64,000 nt of DNA, from assembly GCF_965363235.1 (NCBI RefSeq), contig NC_134845.1, positions 26,600,524 through 26,664,523 of the forward strand, read 5' to 3'. Numbering within the stretch: the stretch's first letter is position 1; the number at the start of each line of letters is the position of its first letter. Source of the stretch: Mytilus galloprovincialis. Its lineage: Eukaryota; Mollusca; Bivalvia; Mytilida; Mytilidae. Below, one piece after another: positions 48,401 to 60,200 of the stretch. Under the pieces are notes generated by a model. The model was not told where the DNA came from. It ran no database searches and saw only the letters and a program-made list of their open reading frames with translations. Both the position numbers and the translations under genes were made by a program.

Positions 48401-49610
48401 CCATGTGCTTTAGTTCTCTGTCCTTATCCGCAACCACTCTTTGAAGATGTTCAACCTCCTTTTCTTTAATTCTCAATTCGTCTTTTATTCTTTTAAACTT
48501 TTCCTCATATTCACTTTTATCCTCAACTGCCTGCATACATTTCTTTTCGAAATTCTTACACGTCTCTTCCAATACCCCATACTCGTCTTTCAATTTGATT
48601 ACCTCTTCTTTGGAATTTCCATCCTCATGTCTGCTCTGTTTCAGGATTAAGAAACAATACAAATTATAAACAAAATCAAAGCAATTACTGCTCAGATTAT
48701 TCTTGTTAATGAAATCGTAATGGGTCTAGCATTCGGTCTTTCGTTTATATAGATGATGTTTAAATTCATTTCGTTTTACTGTGTAAAGTTAGCGTAAAGT
48801 TATATTCGCCAACATATTATTTGTCATTATTTTTCCCCCGCATGTTTTATTCGTATGATTGAAATCAAACTAAAGACATGTTTCTTAGTTTAAATAAGTG
48901 ATCTCAAGATAACAATAAAAAACAATAAAAAAAACTTCAAAAGGATTGAAATATTTATCAAAACGGGTTGTTATACTTCAATAACAAATAAATATATCGT
49001 TATATAATTTGAGTATATAGTTTTTATATTATATGTATGCCAATGTCACATACATGTAGTTGCGATTTCAATAAATGATAATATTCTGAAAATTATCTGT
49101 TATGACAATCTTAATCAAGCTTTGTCATAATTACGTTGACTTTCAGGAAATAAAATAGTATGGTTGTCCGAATATTGTTTACTTTTGTAAAATGTGTAAA
49201 AAATTAATTTCTACGTTATTATTTCAATGTCATTTTTTTCTTTTTATTTCAATAAATGACTTAATTACCTGGAAACTTTCGAATGACTTTTGCACTGCAT
49301 CTAGATCAATGGTCTGTAGCTTTCTTGCGATTTCCACAAATTGTGCAACGTCTTTATTCTTCGACAAAGAAGGGGGAGAGTAGGTTGAACTACTGTAATC
49401 ATAACTTGTTAAATACCGATCTGTTGATGTTATTCGTTGCCTCAAATTATCTAATGGTTTTGGCGAAGTCGATCTTGAACCGTATGGCGACGTCGATCTT
49501 GAACCGTATGGCGACGACTCCGTGTCAACATTAAGATAACTTGGTCTACCAGAAACAGTCCCATACTTTCCGGTTCCATGTGTAAATGTGCTTGTAAATT
49601 TGGAAGCCAT
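41501..49610 (-). CDS. Mieap/SPATA18-like protein, copy C
   Basis: Six coding exons (49610-49269, 48635-48373, 47696-47498, 46465-46394, 43389-43264, 42445-41501) total 1947 nt and predict 648 aa with phases identical to copy B. Residues 1-114 are Ser/Tyr/Thr-rich, with PYGSRSTS repeated twice and a final helix (VAQFVEIARKLQTIDLDAV). The next ~88 residues are a coiled coil. A helical part follows with DPNRSTKIAEMYNSIYDNEW. From residue 335 the Mieap domain is clear: VMELCWLMNMCNPPLVF, VSFVVWFPLLIQENG and TKGVAQPI. The polar tail ends LPDGKWYYVQS. It is clearly diverged from A and B, hence the older paralogue. Function in the mussel is unknown; by family it may act at mitochondria. It is transcribed away from the HSPA12-like gene. 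Confidence 0.9.
43264..43389 (-). CDS. Copy C exon 5
   Basis: 126 nt (42 codons), phase 0. Codes MTKREAWSEEKQSTQSSQKQ and ends MIPSLQK, like LQK in copies A and B. Acceptor ATTTTAG, donor AAAAG/GTAAAC. Confidence 0.83.
43780..43925 (+). repeat. Dispersed repeat R2 fragment
   Basis: TGGGTTCGTTTTGCTTAGTC, TTGTTTGTCTGTTTGTCTGT and GTTGTCAGTTTATTTTCAAT in the family order, inside intron 5 of copy C. Confidence 0.55.
44280..45975. mobile_element. Long-TIR DNA element with TA flanks, 1.7 kb
   Basis: Both ends begin GACATGTTCACCATAAGCCG followed by ATACCGAAACC and are flanked by TA (44278-44279, 45976-45977). The inverted arms extend far: 44280-44511 and, complemented, 45975 to about 45812, sharing ATACACTAGATGGAGT. 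The left arm carries a ~50-bp insertion (44311-44361). The middle has no transposase and includes an R3 fragment. TA duplication fits the Tc1/mariner group, but the family is not proven. It lies in intron 4 of copy C. Confidence 0.7.
44311..44361 (+). repeat. Retroposon-like 3' tail with (ATGA)n
   Basis: GAGGGAATAAAGATATGAAT followed by ATGA repeats interrupts the left arm of the TIR element and is missing from the right arm. An AATAAAGAT plus tetranucleotide tail is a common LINE 3' end; the fragment is too short for family assignment. Confidence 0.4.
46394..46465 (-). CDS. Copy C exon 4
   Basis: 72 nt coding TIYQFCSNVKKEHVEQLENH then LLRP. Its 24-codon length and phase match copies A and B. 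Acceptor TTTTCAG, donor CCG/GTATG. Confidence 0.83.
46745..46850 (-). repeat. Dispersed fragment related to the satellite family
   Basis: The complement reads TCGAAAGCGTTTAGCTGG, with CCTTTCATCAGGAACACTCA on the plus-complement side, similar to the 62350 copy (GAGCGTTCCTGATGAAGG). Weakly conserved. Confidence 0.4.
47498..47696 (-). CDS. Copy C exon 3
   Basis: 199 nt. Completes a split Arg codon, then LSKEMGDKLSQDNPAIADLS and so on to LLEIMK before GTAGTA. Acceptor ACTTCAAG. Confidence 0.87.
48373..48635 (-). CDS. Copy C exon 2: coiled coil
   Basis: 263 nt from SRHEDGNSKEEVIKLKDEYG to DKESALSR, ending in the same ESALSR motif as copy B. Acceptor GAAACAG, donor CCAG/GTAACT. Confidence 0.87.
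49269..49610 (-). CDS. Copy C exon 1: N-terminal region
   Basis: 342 nt (114 codons), start MASKFTSTFTHGTGKYGTVS. A 24-bp in-frame tandem duplication encodes PYGSRSTS twice. Acceptor-like CAATATTTAG just before the ATG implies a non-coding upstream exon. Donor TTCCAG/GTAATT. Confidence 0.86.
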
Positions 49611-50460
49611 CCTAAATATTGAACAATAACATCTTTATGGAAAGAAACAGTATATAAAACTCCGTATTTTATTCAATCGCGAAAAAAACAGCTCGAAATC
49701 CCGATGTGGTTTAGTTGGAACATGATGTATTACAATTTTGTCATGGCAGAGTAAAATTCTGAATTTCTACAAAATTCTAAATTTCTACATGTAAACACAA
49801 AATCTTCATATATTACAGTTACACATGGAATTAAAATATTTTCCCACCAGTTAGGGTCTGTTGAAGTTTCCAAAACTTACTTGGTAAATATTTTTTTATT
49901 TTATCAGAGAACAATTTATTGGCTAAAGAAAAATAGTAGATAGGTTTTTTTTTCATTTTTAACTTCAAAATAATATAGGGTTTCAATCTGTTTAAATCAT
50001 TATATATAATTCGATTTATTCCACCTAGATTTAAGATAACAATTCATACAGAATATAAATACTAGTAATAAAAAGTGGAAATTGTACTAATCCTTGTCAA
50101 TTAAGATTGCAGACGAGCACAACTCGCCACGATAGGGGTTTAACACTACAACCTCAAAGTTGACAGGCTAGTAGATCATTTAGATGTTATTGTTGAGGGC
50201 CTACACTTGAATGTCTTCAATTATTCGGTTATCGTATGATCTTTCGTCGACTTTTAGATTAAAGAAAGAGGATTTGGATACATTCGTTGACTGATGGTTG
50301 TTTTCTTAATGTGCAGACCCAAATATTTATGCACCACAGGACGAGGGAAAAAATCACAATAAATTCGATGGTTAGAATCTGTCACGTTAAACCGTCTTTT
50401 GTAGATCTACCAAAATGAATGGTGGTTAATTTAGACACGGAAACCCGGTAGTAAACATAA

Positions 50461-50632
50461 GAGGCTGATTTAGGTGGAAAAAAGGGGGGGCGGTGGTGTC
50501 ACCCACCGCCCTCTTGAGGCAAACATTTGGTTGATCATATAGGAAATAACTGAAGCATGAAATGAACGGCCCCCTCTAAGGCAGTGAGTGCCCCCCCCCC
50601 CCCCTTTATGAACATTTCTGGATCCGCCACTG
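50461..50632. mobile_element. Short MITE with CAGTGGCGGATCC-type end
   Basis: The right end GGATCCGCCACTG is complementary to the left end of 52627-52772, and the left end GGCTGATTTAGG is a weaker match. Homopolymer G/C runs lie inside. About 170 bp without coding capacity. It sits in the predicted intron 0 of copy C. Confidence 0.55.
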
Positions 50633-50850
50633 AAACAATTCCAGGATAATCCTTCAAGTGTTATTGTTACATCGAAACGAAAGTACATGTGTCAAAATAC
50701 TGTACAAAATATTCAACAAAATTCAATGTATACATGTATTTTGTGTGTTCTATGGTCGGGTTATTGTCTCTTTGACACATTCCCCATTTCCATTCTCAAT
50801 TTTATGTGCTACATAGTTTTTAGATAAACTTAAGAAACCAATATTCATAA

Positions 50851-51410
50851 ACAAACAAACCTTAAAATTTTACATGTAATAATCCCATGAGGAAGTTATT
50901 CTCTAATACATGTTCAATATTCTAAAATCACGTGATTCTTAGTATTAGGTTTTCTTATAAATTTGTGCTAAAAGTTAATATGACAGTACCAAAAAAATGC
51001 ATGTATTATAACCTTGATTGTCTTCAAATTAAAAGATAGTTTTCATGTATTTATCATGTTATAAATATGTGATCAAATACATAAGTTTAAAATGTCCCTG
51101 GACTCCATAAGAATTATTTGTTCGTGTTTCTACATGTTTTTTATCAGTTAAATGCCTTGTCCTGAATTCGTTGTAAATATTCAATCAACTATTCATATCA
51201 ATATCACACGCATTCCTTAAGACATTTAAACAGGTATTTTAAACCTCTTAACAATATCGTTCTGTATTTTTCTTTTACAATTTTTACAGATATTTTTAAG
51301 ATATAAAATATAAATACAGAAACAGGGAATAGCATAGCAAGTCTTCAAATTATTATGAAAGTCATGAATTGAATTTCTCTATATTAATTTATTCTGCACT
51401 GGGCCTGTTG
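50851..51410 (-). promoter_or_regulatory. Putative promoter and non-coding first exon of copy C
   Basis: Counterpart of 38530-39030. It ends on the minus strand at the donor TTTTAAG/GTTTG (50861), aligned with the copy B donor, and holds the E-box TCACGTGA at 50928-50935. TCACGTGA is the core recognised by MITF/TFE-type bHLH-ZIP factors in animals; whether it is used here is inference. Confidence 0.55.
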
Positions 51411-53918
51411 TTTTACATTGTACTTTAATTACTTTCGAAAAACCGGTCTGACGAATTGCATAAAATATTTATCATTATTAAATAGCATAATTTGAAGGCA
51501 TTGTTTTTTTTTTACTTTTATATTGGTCCCTGTATATTTCCACACCTGTATAGCATGTATAGTCAAATTTAGCTTGACAACTTGAATTATATTTATAATT
51601 GTATGAACTTTAACTTCATTATTGATCATGTTGATCGATATGCTGTTGGTTCTTGGAAAAGAGGATGTTAGTTGGGCAGTTATACACTTTGTCGTACATC
51701 TATGATCAATATACTAGTAGCCACGAATTACAGAGTCTATGTGATCATATGTGTGTACCTGGAAAATAGAAAATATTAAGAATACCTTCTGTACATTTGA
51801 AACGAGTTTTTACGTATAAAATAATTTGTTACTGATCCAACATTGTCCAATGAGAATATTTATAACTTTTGGGGATTTTTTAAGATCAAGTTTTTCTAAT
51901 GTTAATTTTGAATTATGTAAATATGTTATATATGTGTATTCATATTATAACATACTACTATCTAGACTACTCCTGTTGATAGGGGGCAACACACCGATAA
52001 GATTTTTAAAAAGGCTAGTAAAGTAATAAACTATTTATAGTGTTCAAAAATAAGTCATTAGATTAAGCTTTAGTAAACTTATTATCTTCCTTACCTTCAA
52101 TGTTTAAGATCTATTTGTCCATGTAAAATGGTTAGGTGTATAAATGATCATAAATTATGGAGTTTTTAATATTTTCTTATACACTTATGACTGTTGTGTA
52201 TATTTACATTTAAAACCGAAAGTTAAATTTCAAATACGCATGCGCCGGGAAATGGACAGGTGAGGGGTATGTATGTATATATATGTTTTTACTTATTTTG
52301 TTATAACGGTTGGGCCCAGTACAAAAATAAAAGAATATGTATGTACATTTCAATTAAATATGTAAATAATGCCTATGAATATCACCTAGTGGTAGTGTAT
52401 TGATTGTTACACCAGGAAGTGTTAATAATAGCTGATGTACAGAATGGAAACATCCAAAACGGTATTTTGTACTTTCTTTTCAAAAGTAATTCCTTAACAG
52501 TATCACCAAGACTACTTATATTTATATAAGCTGTCTGCATTACAAATTTGTAGATTATACTGTACACAAGAGAAGAGACTAGACACCATCCCCCTTTTTC
52601 GTATCACGACCATAATGGTTTCACTTCAGTGGCGGATCGAGGAAAGGGGTGGGGGTCGGACTACCCTATTTAACGATCAATGCATTTGTATGTGGACATA
52701 TGGTTGGATCGAACCCCCTTTATCCTAGGTTGGAAACCCCCTTTTAAAAATGGCTCAGTGGATCTGCCCATGCTCACCATTTGCAATTAATAAACAGAAC
52801 GAATTTTGCAAATGTTCTTCTTTTTTTAACTGAATAAAGAGGGGTAAAAAGAAGCCGAAGAGTTTTATTGATTTACTTATAAAATAATTCGTTTTAATAT
52901 CAATAACTATAGATAGCAAATAACATTAATTATACCCTATCACTTCGTCCATCATGCATTTTCTAAAAAAACCAACATAGATCCAACATTTTTCAAAACA
53001 CTGGAAGGCATACTTTATTTAAGTATATTTGTTTTAACTTTTTTTTTATTAGTATGACGGTGACCCACTATGATATTTAGTGAAGGAACTTCCGATTATC
53101 GTTTATCGTTGCAACAATAATATGCTTTGTTTGAAACATAATTTCTGGGGTATTAAGAAATTTTTAATTAAATGGCCGTTCGTTTTCTGTTCTACTGACG
53201 GTTTTCCTTTCAGAAAGTTATTATGTCATTGACCTACTTCTACAAAAATAAAGTGTCTTTGACTTTATTTTTAGGTTCATACCTTTGTTTGATCTCCAAC
53301 GAACAAAATTACGTTTTTTTCAAGCTTGTTGGAGAGAACGGGACTGGCTCTTAACCCTTGGCTATCGAAGATCCTGGAGTACCAAAACTTTGCCTTTGTT
53401 ATTGTTCATGAGGGGTTTCAAAAAATTTATTGGAGTTTTAAAGATCAAATAATTCCACATGTAAAAATGTATAATTTTGTGTCATGGTGCTTGTTTTTAG
53501 CAGACCTCTGGGTTAGTTTTACCAGATCAGCTGGATATAGAGAATGAGAGCCAACTCTCTTCCCTGCTATTTCTCTGTAAGCTGTTTTCCTCTAAATGCA
53601 CGTCATGTTACCTGCTGTTTATTTGTACGTGATTGCTGTATTGATAACAAAGGAATAGTTATGGGGTTGTTCTATGAACAATACCACCATGTTCTTTTTA
53701 AAGAGTTAATGTAGCGGTTTTCAAATAGGGATCTGAGATGACAGTCGCTATATAGGTGGCAGCAAACGATAAGCCAGAAAAAATGTACAAAAACTCAAAA
53801 GTACAACCATGAAAGTAGAGGGTTTCCAGACCTTTGTTAGAGCTGAAAATACGAAAGATGCAAAGCAATAATTTTGTAGCTTATTATTCATTAATTGTAT
53901 GTTGTATCTATTTACAGA
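51411..53918. other. Intergenic between copy C and the HSPA12-like gene
   Basis: The two genes diverge from this ~2.5 kb gap. It contains one MITE (52627-52772) and otherwise AT-rich sequence. No heat-shock element of the GAAnnTTCnnGAA type was found near the HSPA12-like start. Confidence 0.5.
52627..52772. mobile_element. MITE, CAGTGGCGGATC ends
   Basis: Left end CAGTGGCGGATCGAGG and right end GGATCTGCCCATG form an imperfect inverted repeat. About 146 bp, no coding capacity. A one-ended relative starts at 61393 (CAGTGGTGGATCCAG). Confidence 0.55.
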
Positions 53919-53982
53919 ATGATACCTGAAGTATAAGTTCGATAAAGATAATAAAAATAAAGGGAAAAAACTATAATACAAA

Positions 53983-54294
53983 ATGAGTAGTAAAAAGAGT
54001 AAAATCCTTGTAGCAGCAATTGACTTTGGAACAACGTTTTCAGGATATGCGTTTTCCTTCAAAACTGATTATGAAAATGATCCAATGAAAATATCTGTCA
54101 ATCAACAATGGACGGCCGGTTCTAGAAGCTTGATATCACTGAAGGCACCGACTGTTGTTCTGTTAGACAAATCTAAACAGTTCCTGGCATTTGGATACGA
54201 TGCTGAAGACAAGTACTCGGAGTTTGCTTTGGACGAAGTTCACCATAACTTTTATTACTTTCGTAGGTTCAAGATGTTACTACACGAAACAAAG
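53983..54294 (+). CDS. HSPA12-like exon 1
   Basis: 104 codons, MSSKKSKILVAAIDFGTTFS to MLLHETK, donor ACAAAG/GTAAAT. Contains the first phosphate-binding loop. Confidence 0.92.
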
Positions 54295-57200
54295 GTAAAT
54301 TTATATGCATTGGATGTACTCCAGAGGGACCTAAAACTGATTGTCTTAAATAATTAGTTAAATAATCAAGAATTCTCTAAATAAACTGTCGAAATATACC
54401 CAAAGGAACTTACTTTCAATAAATTAAATGTAAACGCTAATAATTGTCCTTTCCTAGATTAAGATATTTCAGTTATACGAGGGAAACTCCGCTCTAACAA
54501 TTACGACAAAAGGGACGATTTTTCGTTCCCTATTGCTAACTTTCCTTTTTGGATTGTGATGTTCCTTTGGCACCATCATATGGTTATACTATTTCACAAC
54601 TAGTTTGCTATGTCTGTGTCTATGCACTTTCATGGATCTACCATCAGTCGATTTCTGTATCTTGGCATTGCACACGGTCATGTTTTTTCTCTGACTGTTT
54701 ATGACGCCTTTACACTAAATCCATTACTATGCATGATTTTTTTAATTATTTTGTTATTGGCTTTAAAGTCAGTAGTTGTTAGTAACTGCGAGTATTCTCA
54801 GATCTGTACTTAGTGTCATTTTTCCTGTCCCAAGTCAGGAGCCTGTAATTCAGTTGGTGTATTTGTTGTTGTGGTTACATACATACATGTATTTGTTTTT
54901 CGTTAATTTTTTGTACTTTATTAAGCCGATAGTTTTCTCAATTGAATTATTTTACATTTGTGATATCGGAGCGTTTAATAGCTGACTATACGGTATGCCG
55001 TATGCTCATTGTTGAAGACCGTACGGTGACCTATAGCTGTTAATTCTGTGTTTTATGGTCTCTTGTGGAGAGTTGTCTCATTAGCAGTCATACACCATCT
55101 TTGTTTTTGTATAATAACACAGATTTTGCCAATTTGTGAAATACATAATATGTTTTCTTTAAAAGTAGGTTTGGCTGTATTTGGATATTAGAGGACTTTT
55201 CTTGAACAGTAGATGATTTTTATTGTACAAATTTGTATATGTCATAATGTGCATTTTATTCCATATACAAACCTTCCTCTTATTAAATTATCAGTTCAGT
55301 AAAGTCTTCAGCGGTTTTCACTGTCTTCATGTTTTAGTTTATTGTAAATATTATTTGATATTTTGTTATCACCACTTGAATATAGAGTTTATGGTATAGA
55401 GTTGACAATTGACCACTGTAAAATTATTAAAGATATATTTTTGTTAACTTGTGCAATAAAGTTTATTCCAATTATCCTTTTATTCATGCTAGTGTTCTCG
55501 ACTTGCCTGTATATACTTTCCTGATTAGGTTTTTCCATATAAGGCTGTATAACAGTTTGGTGAACATATTTTTCGTAAATGACATGCGTTATTCGTTTGT
55601 TTATTAAGCATCTTACACGAAAGACGATGATCAAAGATGACGATGGTAAAGAAATGCCAGCTCTTGAAATATTCTCCATGGTTATAAAATATCTAAAGGG
55701 TCATTTGTTAGAAACACTGGAAACACGAGGAACTGGACTAGATAATAACGACATCCATTGGGTGTTAACAGTACCAGCTATTTGGACAGAACCTGCTAAA
55801 CAGTTTATGAGAGAAGCCGCAGAAAAGGTATCGTGAAATAGTAAACTGATGGGGTTTTGTTTACCAACTTATTTTTTTATAATCAACGGGATCATCGTAT
55901 TCGGGGCTATTTATTTTAATCATTTATTTCATATTCATGCTTGTGAATCCCACTTTTGTAACTGTTATTAATTTGTTGACGGAAATAAACACAAAAAAAT
56001 GAAAAAAAAATAATTTAGTTACCACAATTAGTAAATGCAAGTGCTCTTTTCAAACTTTTTAGCTGACATAGCAAAACAATTAAAAGAGAAGATACCACAG
56101 GGACATTCAAACTTATGAGTAGAAAATAAATTGACAACGCCATGGCTACACAAGAAAGTTGTAAATATTTGAAAATTAAAGATACGATATATAATTACCA
56201 ATGAGAAAACTATACATAAGATTCAAAAACACAAGTAGAGTTTTAGTCTGTTAATATTTCATAATTTCTTCCAACACGTCAACTTGTATTTTTGTTCAAC
56301 AGATTTTTATAGTTCGTTCTTTTTTGTACTGTTATAACACTGTCCCAGGTTAGGGGAGGGTTGGGATCCCGCTGACATGTTTAACCCCGCCACATAATGT
56401 ATGTGTGTGCCTATCCCAAGTCAGGAGCCTGTAAATCAGTGGTTGTCGTTTGTTTATGTGTGATTTATTTGGGTTTTTTTTTGGTTCTTTTTTTTTCATA
56501 AATAAGGTTGATAGTTTTTCTCGTTTGAAATGTTTAACATTGTCATTTCCGGGCCTTTTATAGCTGACTATGCGGGATGGGCTTTGCTCATTGTTGAGGG
56601 CCTTGTGTTGACCTATAGGTAATAATATCTGTGTCATTTTGGTCTCTTGTGGAGAGTAAATCAGTTGTCTCATTGGCAATCATACCACATCTTCTTTTAT
56701 ATATTGACCAAACTAAGCAGTAACAAGTGTTGACGATCATATGCGGACATTCCCCCACGTTGGCCTTTTTAAGTTAAATATATTACTATAAGGAACAAAT
56801 GTTGATTATGATTGGTCATTTTCAAATTCCTTGTATTTTGAAAATAAAAGGCAACTTTTTAATTAGCCCCCTATCGACATCGTCGAAGTAGACTTTATGA
56901 TTGCACTCTGTCTGTCTGTCTGTCCATCTGTCAGTCCGGCATATCTGTTTTTTCACACTTTTTACCCGTCATGCTTGAAGATATTGACTTGATATTTGTT
57001 ACATAGTTAAACTCCATGACAAGCTATAGATTAAGTTAGAATTTGTTCCAATACAATGATTTTTTTAACCCGGAAATGGACTATGTATTGCTATGCAATA
57101 CTCACGGAATGCTTGTTTAAACTAGCCCTCTTTTTTTATTTACAGTTAAATCTAATATGGTTTCTGGGATATCACATTTTATCTTCTCTTTGTTTTTTCA

Positions 57201-60200
57201 ACTATCTTTCGTCAATTTGAATGTAACTTGAGTGAAATTATGACACCCGCAATGCGTTGAGGGTGCCACAACTATACTCCGGATAAAATATGAGGGTTCT
57301 TCATGGCAACTTGTTATTAAGCGATTAGCATTGTTACAAATGACGACGGCATGATCAGGGAGCTTGTAAGGTAATTTGTGTTTGTTCAATGACTTTATTT
57401 ATTTGATTGATGGAATAAAGGGTGCTAAGTGTCAGAGAAACGTCTAGCTCCAAATACTACATACAAAGTAAGGACGACAACTAAAACATTTTGACTGCCG
57501 GTGGCGAAAAGGTTGACCCAAACGTTAAGAATAATTGATAAATTATGTTAAAGAACGTGCATCAGCTAGTTTGTCAAACATCAAACTACCTTTGTTATTA
57601 ACATTTATTAATTTAGGCTGGTATTAGTGGAGAACAACTTAGCATATGTTTAGAACCAGAGGCAGCATCCTTATATTGTCAACATTTACCAATAGAAAAA
57701 CTAAAGGATAAGGATGGTATAGGCAGTGAATTCACAGCATCCGGAAGAGGGGCTAAATACATGGTTCTTGACTTGGGAGGTATGTTAGATAAAAGTTAAA
57801 CCTACATACTTTGCTGCATTATTTAGATCAGCTATTCTAAATTTACTTTGGGAACGATCAGAATAAAAACTTTTGAAACCATAGATGATAAAAAACAAGC
57901 AAGGGAACAATTAATTAATATAGGGTATACAATATTAACGAAGTTCTAACAAAGAATTATGAACCTCTTCTTTTTTTTTATGTAATAAATCGTGATCTTT
58001 GTCAAACACAGGACGTTCAAATCTTTGGCTAAATATTCTGAGGAATTATGGAACATACAAGAACTCTTAAATGAAGACAACAGTAGTATACCGCTGTTCG
58101 AAATTCATAAATCGATTGAGAAAAAAACAAATCCCGGTTACAAACTAAAACTGAGGGAAACACATCAAATATGAGAGGAGAACTACGACAATACTTAATA
58201 CTGTATACCATTTACTGCTGTATAACACGGTCTATTTAATTATTCTTGAAAGCTCCATCCAGAAAAGCTGTCGCGTCCTCTTTACTTTCCTTTCAATCAA
58301 AATTGTCCACTGTCCCAGGTTAAAGGCGAGGGTATGGCACCGGAAAAAGTTTACCCCCGCCACATTGTGTATATGCCTTTCCCAATTTTAGTGGTTGTTT
58401 GTTGCTGCATATATTATATTTGTTTTTCGTTTCTTATTTTTAGCTCACCTGGCCCGAAGGGCCAAGTGAGCTTTTCTCACCACTTGGCGTCCGTCGTCCG
58501 TCGTCGTCCGTCGTCGTCGTCGTTAACAATTTACATTTTGAACTTCTTCTAGAGAACCACTGAATGGAATGAAACCAAACATGGCATGAATGTTCCTTAT
58601 GAGGTGCTAACCAAGTGTTGTTACTTTGTTGCCGATCCATCATCCAAGATGGCCGCCAGCCGGGGACTTAGTTTAACATAGGACCCTATGGGAAATGCAT
58701 ACAAATGACTTCTTTTAGAGAACCACTGAATGGAATAAAACCAAACATAGCATGAATGTTCCTTATGGGGTGCTGACCAAGTGTTGTTACTTTGTAGCCG
58801 ATCCATCATCCAAGATGGCCGCCAGCGGGGGACTTAGTTTAACATAGGACCCTATGGGAAATGCATACAAATGACTTCTTCTAGAGAACCACTAAATGGA
58901 ATGAAACCAAACATAGCATGAATGTTCCTTATGGAGTGCTGGCCAAGTGTTGTTACTTTGTAGCCGATCCATCATCCAAGATGGCCGCCAGCGGGGGACT
59001 TAGTTTAACATAGGACCCATGGGAAATGCATACAAATGACTTCTTTTAGAGAACCACTGAATGGAATGAAACCAAACATGGCATGAATGTTCCGTATGAG
59101 GTGCTGACCAAGTGTTGTTACTTTGTTGCTGATCCATCATCCAAGATGGCTGCCAGCCGGGGACTTAGTTTAACATAGGACCCTATGGGAAATGCATACA
59201 AATGACTTCTTTTAGAGAACCACTGAATGGAATAAAACCAAACATAGCATGAATGTTCCTTATAGGGTGCTGACCAAGTGTTGTTACTTTGTAGCCGATC
59301 CATCATCCAAGATGGCCGCCAGCATGGGACTTAGTTTAACATAGGACCCTATGGGAAATGCATACAAATGACTTCTTTTAGAGAACCACTGAATGGAATG
59401 AAATCAAACATGGCATGAATGTTCCTAATGTGGTGTTGACCAAGTGTTGTTACTTTGTAGCCGATCCATTATCCAAGATGGCCGCCAGCGGGGGACTTAG
59501 TTTAACATAGGACCCTATGGGAAATGCATACAAATGACTTCTTCTAGAGAACCACTGAATGGAATAAAACCAAACATTGCATGAATGTTCCTTATGAGTG
59601 CTGACCAAGTGTTGTTACTTTGTAGCCGATCCATCATCCAAGATGGCCGCCAGCAGGGGACTTAGTTTAACATAGGACCCTATGGGAAATGCATACAAAT
59701 GACTTCTTTTAGAGAACCACTGAATGGAATAAAACCAAACATGGCATGAATGTTCCTTATGAGGTGCTGACCAAGTGTTGTTACTTTGTAGCCGATCCGT
59801 CATCCAAGATGGCCGCCAGTGGGGGACTTTTGAATGAAATTAAAGATGTTCCTTTCCTTATAAATGAGGTTGTGTTGTCACTTTTAGCCAAATTTTATAT
59901 TTTTTTATATGATTTCAAAAACCCAAGTAGAATCAGGTGAGCGATACAGGCTCTTGAGAGCCTCTAGTTTTGTACATGCCCTTCGTTTTCTCGTTTGAAT
60001 TGTCTGAATTTTCATTTCGTACACGGCATTTCATAACTTGCTTTGCGTTATGAGCTTTGTTCATTGTTGAAGACCGTACGGTAACCTATACTTGCTTACT
60101 TCTACGACATTTGGCTTCAGGTGGAGAGAAGCATTGACAATCATACCTCATCTCCTTATTTTTATATATTATATTTAACTCATATGTCGAAAATATTATT

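Noticed and set aside
53700-53982. Heat-shock element upstream of the HSPA12-like gene
   Set aside because: Only partial GAA/TTC words with wrong spacing were seen, so no site is claimed.
58440-59803. Repeated 62-codon minus-strand frames
   Set aside because: They reproduce the 497-bp period of the H1 tandem core and carry no protein signature.
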